The notes under the pieces: model-generated | What the model was told of the DNA's origin: nothing | Databases searched by the model: none | The model's input: the letters and a program-made list of their open reading frames with translations, nothing else | Program-made: the position numbers and the translations under genes | Origin: Novosphingobium sp. HII-3 | GTDB taxonomy: Bacteria > Pseudomonadota > Alphaproteobacteria > Sphingomonadales > Sphingomonadaceae | DNA: 41,227 nucleotides | NCBI RefSeq assembly: GCF_002916655.1 | Contig: NZ_PPSM01000022.1 | Location: 1-41,227, forward strand | Direction: 5' to 3' | Shown here: positions 23,609 to 32,100 of the stretch, piece by piece | How the letters are laid out: each line of letters begins with the position of its first letter | Position numbering within the stretch: position 1 is the stretch's first letter

Positions 23609-23663
23609 CCTGCTTCGGCAGGAGTTTCCTGCCCCCGTTTCGCGTCAGGGCGCGAGCGGGGGC
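23609..23663 (+). other. Two strong hairpins after tail tube gene
   Basis: CCTGC-TTCG-GCAGG (23609-23622) is a tight UUCG hairpin. A longer one follows: GCCCCCG (23631-23637) pairs with CGGGGGC (23657-23663), and inside it TCGCG (23640-23644) pairs with CGCGA (23651-23655). No T-run follows, so these may stabilise the abundant tail-tube message rather than terminate. Confidence 0.55.
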
Positions 23664-23686
23664 ACCCTTCCCTGAAAGGTTGAAGA

Positions 23687-24136
23687 ATGCCTCTCGACAT
23701 CACCACCAAGCGCGTCGCCGATGTCAGCGACCTGCCCGTCAAGAACGCGGACGGCTCGCCCATGATCGACCCGGACACCGGCAACCCCATCACTGCCGTC
23801 GTGTTCGGCCCCGCCACCAAGATCTGGCAAGCTGCCGATGGCCTGCGCCGCCGCAAGGCGATCAAGCGCTCGCGCGAGGCCAACGGCAAGTTCGAAGCCA
23901 CGCTGGATTACAAGGATGAGGATACCATCGAGTTCCTCTGCGCTATTACCAAGCGCTTCAACGGCCTTGTGGTGAATGGCGTACACGGCGATGCGGACAC
24001 TGTCCGCGCGATCTATTCCGATCCCATGCTCGGCTTCATCCGCGATCACATGGAGGCCGACGCAACCAACTGGGAAAATTTTATGAAGGCGTCGCAGTCG
24101 CTCTCGAACTCTGGGTCCGACAACTCGCCTGGCTGA
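23687..24136 (+). CDS. Tail assembly chaperone, short form (gpG-like)
   Basis: This 149-aa protein starts MPLDITTKRVADVSDLPVKN with an AAAGGTTG leader. Its place between tail tube and tape measure, the acidic helical make-up (YKDEDTIEFLCAITKRFNGL) and a -1 slippery heptamer near its 3' end (24076-24082) identify it as the counterpart of lambda gpG. Most ribosomes would stop at 24136; a minority would shift and continue. Confidence 0.85.
   Translation: MPLDITTKRVADVSDLPVKNADGSPMIDPDTGNPITAVVFGPATKIWQAADGLRRRKAIKRSREANGKFEATLDYKDEDTIEFLCAITKRFNGLVVNGVHGDADTVRAIYSDPMLGFIRDHMEADATNWENFMKASQSLSNSGSDNSPG
24076..24082 (+). promoter_or_regulatory. Programmed -1 frameshift site A AAT TTT
   Basis: The heptamer is read A AAT TTT in the chaperone frame, a canonical X XXY YYZ pattern. 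After slipping back one base, reading continues as TAT GAA GGC with no stop until 24531. The downstream frame lacks a good start codon with Shine-Dalgarno. Order and direction match the gpG/gpGT frameshift of lambda-like phages. Confidence 0.75.
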
Positions 24137-24531
24137 ACACCGCGCCAGAGGTAGAGCATACCGGCAAGGGCAAGCCGCCCGAGCCGGTAACTCGCCTCGA
24201 CAAGATGAGGGCGGAGAAGGTTGACCCAGTCCTACCGGAGAACCCCGCCCCCTATCTTACCGACTGGTTCTTGGAGATTGGGCCGACTGCCGGCGAAATA
24301 GCGCTAGGCTGGCCGGATCTGGTGGCGTGGTCCCGGTTAACAGGCGTCGAGCTTACGCCCTGGGAGGCGCGGACGATCCGACGCCTCTCCAAGACCTTCC
24401 TCAATCAGAAGTTCGATGCGCGGAAGCCCAACTGCCCTGAACCGCGCGTGCAGGCCGATCAGGCCGAAACCCGCAAGCGTGTCGACGAGCAGTTCAAGGC
24501 GCTGATGGGGGCGCTCGCCAAAGGCCGCTGA
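24082..24531 (+). CDS. Tail assembly chaperone, frameshift extension (gpGT-like T domain)
   Basis: This is the downstream half of the predicted fusion: 132 residues of the short form plus 149 residues here, 281 aa in total. The extension reads YEGVAVALELWVRQLAWLNT, then a linker rich in Pro/Lys, then LTDWFLEIGPTAGEIALGWP and WSRLTGVELTPWEARTIRRL. The first ATG in this frame (24205) has no Shine-Dalgarno and would remove the conserved start of the domain. In lambda the T part recruits the tail-tube protein to the tape measure. Confidence 0.75.
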   Translation, partial: YEGVAVALELWVRQLAWLNTAPEVEHTGKGKPPEPVTRLDKMRAEKVDPVLPENPAPYLTDWFLEIGPTAGEIALGWPDLVAWSRLTGVELTPWEARTIRRLSKTFLNQKFDARKPNCPEPRVQADQAETRKRVDEQFKALMGALAKGR

Positions 24532-24534
24532 CAC

Positions 24535-24846
24535 TCAGTTGTCTTCGCCGTAGCAGCGCTTCGTCAAAGGGCCGAAGTCATCGTCGGAGGCGAGCACTAC
24601 TCTTCCGTCCACATAGTAAAAGGACGCGAAGCCGACATAGGCGCCATAGGAGTTCTTCCCGTTGAACTCCCCCATGACAATACCGGGATCCTTGAAGCAC
24701 GTACGAACGTCGCGGAATTGCGTTGCCTCAGGATCTTTCAAGTTTCGGCTGACTGCCTCTTTTGCCTCGCGATACGGGTTCATGACCTCGCAGCCGCTTA
24801 CAAGGGTGGCCACGCCCAACATTCCGAAAACCAACGTTGCACGCAT
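24535..24846 (-). CDS. Antisense-inserted small lipoprotein (moron)
   Basis: This 103-aa protein has a signal peptide (MRATLVFGMLGVATLVSGC) with lipobox L-V-S-G-Cys19. Residue +2 is Glu, so outer-membrane sorting is expected. The mature part (LKDPEATQFRDVRTCFKDPG, FNGKNSYGAYVGFASFYYVD) matches a type of small bacterial protein I recognise only as uncharacterised. AAGGGG precedes the ATG. It breaks the late operon between chaperone and tape measure on the opposite strand, so it may be expressed from the prophage. Superinfection exclusion is possible, not shown. Confidence 0.8.
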   Translation of the reverse strand: MRATLVFGMLGVATLVSGCEVMNPYREAKEAVSRNLKDPEATQFRDVRTCFKDPGIVMGEFNGKNSYGAYVGFASFYYVDGRVVLASDDDFGPLTKRCYGEDN

Positions 24847-24870
24847 GGCTAAGCCCCTTCGAAAAGCGGC

Positions 24871-24898
24871 AGCCTAGCAGGGCAGACCGGACAAACAA
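24871..24898 (-). promoter_or_regulatory. Possible promoter for lipoprotein gene
   Basis: On the minus strand TTGTTT (24893-24898) and TAGGCT (24871-24876) are 16 bp apart, about 24 bp upstream of the lipoprotein ATG. Both boxes match only partly. It is the best candidate in the 71-nt gap for an autonomous promoter. Confidence 0.3.
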
Positions 24899-24917
24899 CT
24901 AAGTTAGGAGGTCGGGC

Positions 24918-27900
24918 ATGGCAGGCATTCAAGCCGGCGGGTCAGCGGGACGCCTGTCCATTGAGATCGTGGCAGAGGTGGCTCGGCTACAAGCTGACCT
25001 CGACAAGTGTAAGCGCGCTGTGAATGCCGCTTCTGCAGACATCGGCCGTTCCGCGAAGGCGGCGAATGACAACCTGGCGGCGATTGGCCGAGGCGCTGGT
25101 GCTGGTGTACAGCAGTTCACGAAGGACGTTGCTGCACTGAAGGCGCGGTTGGATCCAGCATGGGCGTCCATGCAGGCGTACCGGCAGGAGGTGGCCTTGG
25201 CGCAAAAAGCGCTGCAACAGGGCGCCATCACTCATGCGCAGTACGTGGAGGCGATAAGGCAATCGGCCACGGCGGCAGGACTGCTGGCGGACAAGCAGAA
25301 GGTCGCTGCGGTCGCTGCCCAAATGGAAGCTCAGGCTCAGCGGGAAGCCGCACAGGCCGCTCAAGCAGCAGCGCAGGCTGCCCAGGAAGCGGCGCGCCAA
25401 CAGGCGGCGTATGCGGCCCAAGCGGCAAACGTCCGAGCACAGCTTGATCCGATGTTCGCAGCGCAGCAACGCTTCAATCAGCAGATGGACGTGCTGGATG
25501 AGCTGCTCCGCGTCGGGGCGCTGCGCCAACACGAGTACGCTGCTGCCACCGATCAGGCGCGTACCGCACTTCAAAGCCATGCCCAGTCCGTGATGCGGAA
25601 TGGCGAGGTGCTTGATGATGTCGGCAGTAGCTTCAACAAGTCATCCGGCAGTGCCCGCAACTTCTCGCTCCAAATGAGCCAGGTGGGCCAACAGGTAATG
25701 GCGGGCACCGGCTTGGTGCAGGCACTCGCAATCCAGCTTCCGGATATAACCGCTGGCATGAATTCCGCTCAGGAGGGTGCTGGTCGGTTCGCAAGATTCA
25801 TGGGTGGGCCCTGGGGTATCGCAGTGACCACCGCGATTGGCTTGGCCGTGACCTTTGGCATGAAGTTACTGGACGAAGCGGATGCGGCTGAGGATGCTAC
25901 AGACAAGCTGAAAAAGAATGCTGAAGCGGCACAGGTTGCGCGCGCGGCTAAGGCGGAGTTCGAGAAAACAGAAATAGCGGTTACCGAGGCGATCATCGCC
26001 CAGGAAGAAGCACTCGGAAAGGTGGTCGAGAACCTCAAATCTGAGGCGCAGCGTGCATATGAAGCGGCTGGGGCAAACCTGGAGCACGAGAAGAAGATCC
26101 GCAGCAAGACGAAAGCCCTGCTTGAGGAAGCCCTGGCTCAGGAGAAGGTCAATGCTTCCTACCTGCGCTCGCCGAATGCCGCGAAGGAAGGGAATTTGGG
26201 CTTCTCACAGCTGCAGCGGTCCCAGCAGGTAGTCGCCGATCTCGAAAAGCGCATTGCAGAAGCCGATGCGTCGATCGCCCGGGCTCAGCGAAACGTTGTA
26301 AACGCGCAATCGCAATTCTCGGTGGAGCTTGGGACGCAGCAAGCTGATGCGTTGGAGCGCATCAGGGCGAAATACGAAGGGCCCAAGGGGCTGATCGAGC
26401 AGGCTCGCAGGCGCGCGGTTGCCGAAGGCAGAGTTGGGCAGGAGCTTCAGAATCAGATCTCCACCCTCAGGCGGCAGCAAGCTGCCGAGATCGATGCCGC
26501 GCGGGAGGCTGACAACAAGCCTCGCGGGCCGACGTCGGAAGAGCGCCGCGCGGAGCGGCTTGCCCGCGAGAGCGTGGCCACCGAAGTCCTCGTGGCTGGC
26601 CTGTACAAGCTCGCCGACGCCTACAGCGTCAGTGATGCCGCAGCCATGCAGGCGGAAATCACGGCTGAAGCGACGGCGCAGGGCATCAAGAAGCAAGCTG
26701 ATGTCGCTGAGTACGTGGCCCAGCAGCTGCAGAAGGCCACCGCCGAGCAGGTTGTTACTGGCGCCCGCGCCGCTGCCGACCTGAACTATCAGGCGAAAGC
26801 CCAGAGCTTCGTGAACGCTGCAGTGAAGGCTGGAACGCTGGACGCCGAGAACGCCAGCACGGCGCTCGCCAATATGTCCGAGCAGCGCGGCCTCCTGACT
26901 GCGATGAATGCAGCAGGAGCCGCGGGCGACAAGCAGGGCTACGAGGCGGCCAAAAAGGCGCTGGACGCGCTGACGAAAGCGCAGATCGCCGACAATAAGG
27001 CGCGCCGTGAAGCGGAAGACCTCCAGCGGGCTGCACAGATCAACCGCTCCATCGACGATGTGAAGCTTGAAACGCGCCTTACGAGGGATCTTGGCGCGGC
27101 ACGCATCGCTGCGCTGCGTGGCCTCTCGGGGGACGCCCTGGAGGACGAGCTGGCCCGTATCGCCAAAGAGCATGCGAAGATCGCGATCCAGATGCGTGCG
27201 GAAGCCGATGCCGCGTACGAGCTGAAGCTGGGCCACAAGGAGGCGGCTGCCGCGATCATGCGCAAGGCAGAAGCCGACAAGACGCAGGTCGATGCCGCCT
27301 ATGGCATTAAAAAGCAGACCGTCGCCATCGAGCGCTACAACGACCAGCTGCGCAACACCATCGGGCTTCTCGGCAACCTCGGCAAGGTGGGCGAAGGCCT
27401 CGGCGCAATCCTGGGCATCATCACCGGAAACACGGGCTCGGTGGGCGGTCCTTTGGGCGACCTCCTGAACCTCGGCATGAAGGGGCGCAACGACAAGGAC
27501 GAGGAGATTGCCAGCACCATCGGCGCCGAGGTCAGCAAGATCTTCAAGAAGGATGGCGCGTTCGTCAAAGCGGTTCAGCCGCTGCTTCAGAATGCCGGGA
27601 TCGGCATGGCTGCAGGCTCGGCGCTGTTCGGGAAGCAATCGACCTCCGAACAGCTTGGGTCTGCCATCGGCGGCGCCCTCGGCGGTAAGGTGGGTGAAAA
27701 GGCTCTGTCCAAAGGCCTCGAAAGCATCGCCAAGGGGTTGGGTGATTTCGCGGGGCCGCTGGGATCGATCGTCGGCGGTGTGCTCGGCAACGTGCTGGGC
27801 AGCGCCTTCACGAAGGTGAAGTGGGGCCGTGTCGATCTGTCGGCAGCGGGCGTCTCGGGCACCTCGGGCAACAGCAAGTCCTCGCAGAAGGCCGCTCTTG

Positions 27901-29147
27901 CCGCTGGCGACAGCATCTTCGGCGGCCTGCAGGATCTCGCCCGCCAGTTCGGCGGTACCATCGGCGAGTTCGGCAACATCAGCGTGGGCGTTCGCCATGG
28001 CGACTACCGGGTCAACACGGGCGGAACCTCGCTCAAGGTGAAGAAGGGCGCCGTCGACTTCAATGACGATGCCGAGGCCGCCGTGGCCTACGCCATGAAG
28101 ATGGCGATCGAGCGCGGGGCCATCAACGGTATCCGCCAGTCCACGAACAACCTGCTGAAGGCGGGCGACGATCTGGCAACCCAGATCAACAAGGCTCTCA
28201 GCTTCGAAGGCGTGTTCTCCGAGTTGAAGAGCTACCTCGATCCGGTAGGCTATGAGGTCGAAGGGCTGGAGAAGGAATTCGCCAGCCTGCGGACCATCTT
28301 TGCCGAAGCGGGCGCCACGGCTGCGGAATACGCCCAGCTTGAGCAGCTGCTGACGATTAAGCGTCAGGAAGCGCTCAACAAGGAGCAGGACGCCCTCAAC
28401 GATATCCGCTCGCGCATTGCCGAGGTGCAGGGCGACGACGCGACGATGAAGGCCATCGCCCGCGCCAAGGAACTGCGTGACGCCACCAGCGATGCGCAGC
28501 GCGCCGAACTGCAGCGGCTCTATGCCCTGGAAGATGCGGCGGAGGAGCAGGCGAAGCTGACGGAAGCTCAGAACGCGGCCACGGCGGCAGCCGAGCAGCT
28601 GCGTCAGGCGTGGAAGTCGGTCGGCACCAGCATCATGGACGAAGTGAACCGGATACGCGGCCTGACCGGCGGCGACGATGCAGCCAGTTTCGTGACCTTG
28701 CAGGGTCGCTTCAACGCAGCCGTCAACGCGGCGCGGAGCGGCGATCAGGAGGCCGCGTCCAGGCTGGTCGATCTGAGCCAGTCGCTTCTTGAGGCGGCGG
28801 GCAACGCGGCCACGAGCCGGCAGGAACTGGACCGGATCCGGGCGCAGACGGCGGCCACCCTGGAAGGCGTCTACGGGTACATCGAAGCCCTCGACGGTCG
28901 GTCGCCGTCGGCCTCGGCTGTCAGCGCTTCCACGGCTGTGACGGCCGGCACGGAGCCGACCTTGAACAGCGCTGCGAGCAGTGACGCTGCGGCAGAGATG
29001 CGCAGCCTGAGAGCGGAGTTGGCGCAGATGCGTGCAGACATGAACAGCGGTAACGCGGCACTGATCAGTTCCAGCAACCGGATCGCGCGCCGGATCGAAG
29101 ATGTCTCTCCGAACGGCGACGCGATCTCGGTGGCGAGCGCGGCATGA
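24918..29147 (+). CDS. Tail tape measure protein
   Basis: This 1409-aa protein sets tail length and crosses the envelope during DNA entry. TTAGGAGGTCGGG precedes the ATG. Long Ala/Gln-rich coiled coils run through residues 1-250 and 320-850. A membrane-like span (WGIAVTTAIGLAVTFGMKLL) lies near 297-317. A Gly-rich hydrophobic zone (PLGSIVGGVLGNVLGSAF and neighbours) occupies about 890-970, and more coiled coil follows to the end. By the common rule of about 0.15 nm per residue, the tail would be near 200 nm. No peptidase motif was seen. Confidence 0.93.
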   Translation: MAGIQAGGSAGRLSIEIVAEVARLQADLDKCKRAVNAASADIGRSAKAANDNLAAIGRGAGAGVQQFTKDVAALKARLDPAWASMQAYRQEVALAQKALQQGAITHAQYVEAIRQSATAAGLLADKQKVAAVAAQMEAQAQREAAQAAQAAAQAAQEAARQQAAYAAQAANVRAQLDPMFAAQQRFNQQMDVLDELLRVGALRQHEYAAATDQARTALQSHAQSVMRNGEVLDDVGSSFNKSSGSARNFSLQMSQVGQQVMAGTGLVQALAIQLPDITAGMNSAQEGAGRFARFMGGPWGIAVTTAIGLAVTFGMKLLDEADAAEDATDKLKKNAEAAQVARAAKAEFEKTEIAVTEAIIAQEEALGKVVENLKSEAQRAYEAAGANLEHEKKIRSKTKALLEEALAQEKVNASYLRSPNAAKEGNLGFSQLQRSQQVVADLEKRIAEADASIARAQRNVVNAQSQFSVELGTQQADALERIRAKYEGPKGLIEQARRRAVAEGRVGQELQNQISTLRRQQAAEIDAAREADNKPRGPTSEERRAERLARESVATEVLVAGLYKLADAYSVSDAAAMQAEITAEATAQGIKKQADVAEYVAQQLQKATAEQVVTGARAAADLNYQAKAQSFVNAAVKAGTLDAENASTALANMSEQRGLLTAMNAAGAAGDKQGYEAAKKALDALTKAQIADNKARREAEDLQRAAQINRSIDDVKLETRLTRDLGAARIAALRGLSGDALEDELARIAKEHAKIAIQMRAEADAAYELKLGHKEAAAAIMRKAEADKTQVDAAYGIKKQTVAIERYNDQLRNTIGLLGNLGKVGEGLGAILGIITGNTGSVGGPLGDLLNLGMKGRNDKDEEIASTIGAEVSKIFKKDGAFVKAVQPLLQNAGIGMAAGSALFGKQSTSEQLGSAIGGALGGKVGEKALSKGLESIAKGLGDFAGPLGSIVGGVLGNVLGSAFTKVKWGRVDLSAAGVSGTSGNSKSSQKAALAAGDSIFGGLQDLARQFGGTIGEFGNISVGVRHGDYRVNTGGTSLKVKKGAVDFNDDAEAAVAYAMKMAIERGAINGIRQSTNNLLKAGDDLATQINKALSFEGVFSELKSYLDPVGYEVEGLEKEFASLRTIFAEAGATAAEYAQLEQLLTIKRQEALNKEQDALNDIRSRIAEVQGDDATMKAIARAKELRDATSDAQRAELQRLYALEDAAEEQAKLTEAQNAATAAAEQLRQAWKSVGTSIMDEVNRIRGLTGGDDAASFVTLQGRFNAAVNAARSGDQEAASRLVDLSQSLLEAAGNAATSRQELDRIRAQTAATLEGVYGYIEALDGRSPSASAVSASTAVTAGTEPTLNSAASSDAAAEMRSLRAELAQMRADMNSGNAALISSSNRIARRIEDVSPNGDAISVASAA

Positions 29148-32100
29148 AAGTAGTTCTGGACGACGGTCGGACGATCGTCCTCGGCGAGACCGAGGCGACG
29201 CCGACCATCAGCATCGTCGACTATAGCCGCCGGGTCACCGATGATTTCGGCGTCACCACGGTGGTCGAGCGCGGGTTCGCGCGTCGCATGGCCGTGCGAC
29301 TGGTTGTGCCCTTCGGCCAGGCCGACGCCTTGCAACGCACGCTAGCCGACCTCCGCGCTACGCCCGCGCAGTGGGTGGCTGACGATCGGTTCGAGTGGCT
29401 GAACTTCCGCGGCTTCTACAAAGACTTCGAGATTGACCTTTCTGTGCCGCCGGTCAGCTACTGCACACTGACGGTCGAGGGATTGGCCGAGACTGAGCCT
29501 GTCGCCGATGCCGGCGGTGATCCTGCGCCCGGTGGGGACGCCTCGACCCTGCAACTGCTGCAGCCGGTGGAGATACAGGGCGCAGGCCTTGTCGCTAGCA
29601 GCGTCGCAGAGAACGACTATCCGGAGTGGAGTGCATCGACGACCTACGCTCTGGGCGCGCGGGTCATCAAAGCCGCCACACACCGGATCTATGAGAGCGC
29701 CGCCGCCGGCAACACGGGCAATGACCCTGTCGGCGTGTCGGGCAAGTGGATCGACGTTGGCCCGACGAAGCGATGGGCGATGTTCGACCAGGCCCTTGGT
29801 TCCGTCACATCCGCAGCGGGTTCGATCAGCGTCACCTTGGCGGCAGGCGATCTGAACGCGGTTGCGCTGCTCGATGTAAAGGGCGGTGCCGTGCGCGTTC
29901 AGACGGCGGGCTATGACCGGACCATGGCGCCCAATGCTGCGGGCACGGTCACCTTCCTCGACCTGCCGACGACCGCGAATCAGGTGACGGTGACGGTCAC
30001 CGGCAACGGTCAGGTCGAGATCGGCACCCTGCTGATCGGCACACTGCTGGGCCTCGGCTCCACCATCGAAGCGCCCAAGGCCGGAATCACCGACTACAGC
30101 CGCAAGGAAGCTGACGAGTTCGGCGAGGTGCAGGTTGTCGAGCGCGCCTGGGCCAAGCGCATGAGCGTGCAGGCCATGCTCCGCGCCGATGCGCTGGACG
30201 TGGTTGCGAGCCGTATCGCCGGGGTGCGCGCCACGCCCGCGCTCTGGATCGGCAAGGAGGGAATGGAAACCCTCACGGCCTATGGCTTCTTCAAAGAGTT
30301 CTCCATCGAGGTCGGCGCGACCGTCAGCAAGTTGACGCTCTCGGTCGAGGGCATGAGCACCGCCGGCAAGGTCGAGCCGCTCGGATCGCTGGTGAACTGG
30401 GACGACATCGCGGATCCGAACGGCGCCAAACCGCAGGACAATGCGACGGTCGGTGCGCCCGTCGGCACGCCTGTTGCCGGGGTTCCGGCCGAGCAGGTCG
30501 TCGGGAAGATCGAAGACGCCGAGACCGCGCTTGCCGCTGCTCAGGTCAACATCAGCCAGATCCAGACCGATGCGGCGGCGACCCGGGCGGCGCTGGAAGG
30601 CGAGATCGGCGAGCTGGGCCAGCAGGCGGAGCAGACGATCCTCGATGTGCAGGCCAACGCGGCGGCTCTGGCGGCGCAGGCGTCGACCCTCGCAGCGCAC
30701 GACTCGGCAATCGGCCAGAACCAACAAGCGCTGCAGAGCCAAGCCGGAACGCTCGCGGCGCAGGCCGCAACCCTCCTCGCGCATGGCGCCGACATAGGGC
30801 AGGCGCAGGCCGACATCGTCGCGGCGGGCGGCCGGATGACGACGGTTGAGCAAACCCTCGGGCAGCAGGGCGCGACTATTTCGTCGGTATCGCAGACGGT
30901 CGACAATGCGGTCGGGCGCCTGTCGAGCGTGGAAACCACGCTGTCTGCCCAGGGCGCAACCGTCAGCCTGCACGCCTCGGCCATCTCGACAGCACAGCAG
31001 GATATCGCGGGTCTTCGGATCGACGTTGCGTCCAATGGCGCGGCCATTTCGCAGACGGCGTCGACGGTGAGCGGCCTCGGGGTGTCCGTGGCGAACCTTG
31101 CGCAGACCGTCACCGCAGGCGGTGGAAACCTTCTCGACAACACCGACTTCGCTTCAAGCGAGACGCTACCGTGGTTGGCGGAGTCGTGGCAGATACCGGC
31201 CGCGAACTTCACGGCAGGGTTGAATGCCGCCGGAGACGCATGGCACCCGATAGGCATCAATGCCCTCTCTATGCGTCAGTTCGGACCAGCCTCCGATCCG
31301 AGCGGCTATGTGCGTTGGCGTCAGACTGTACAGGTACAGCCGGGGAAGTGGTACGAGGGATCTGTCTGGTTCGCCGCACACCGGGCGCAAGTCGTGCTCA
31401 TCCTCGCGTTCTACGATCGCGCAGGGGCTTACCTCAGCGAGGCGAGCGTAGCCGGAGTTCACGAAAGCGGCGGCACCGACCTCGCCTTGTTCCGCCGCAT
31501 CCACGCAAAGGCGCAGGCCCCCTCTTCGGCGCGCTCCGCCATATTGTACCTGTCCAAACTCAACACATCCCCCGGGTACGATGACAGCTACGCCTGGTTC
31601 CTCCAGCCCCAGGTCGCTGAAACGCTGGAAGACACTGTAGGCCCGGTGCCCTTCGCGCCGGGGCGCAACAAGGCTGTCGCCGATATTCACGGCAGCGCCA
31701 TTTCCACGGCCCAAGGCGCTCTTGCGACGCTGGAAAACACCGTCAGCACTCAGGGCGCCACCGTGAGTGGCCTGTCGTCGGCTATGACCTCGGCACAAGG
31801 CAGCCTCGCCCAGCTCGCGTCAGACGTCTCTGCGAACGGCGCGAGCATCAGTAGCCTTCAGTCAGCCGTGACCGGGATCGATGGCCAGATGGCATCGACC
31901 GTCACGTCGTTGAGCGCAGAGCCGAACGCCATCAACCGCAACGGTCGCTTTGCCGATTGGCCGCAATCGGCTCCCATGCCGAACAAGTGGGTGACCTGGG
32001 CGGGCTCGTCCTATCGTGCGGCCGGGCTGTCGTCGCAGTGGGCCGTCGAAATGGACTGCCTTGAGGGCTTTCAGTCCGGAATCATGTCCCGGTCGATCGA

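Noticed and set aside
26205..27998. 597-aa minus-strand open frame
   Set aside because: Lies wholly antisense to the tape measure gene with no ribosome binding site or recognisable domain.
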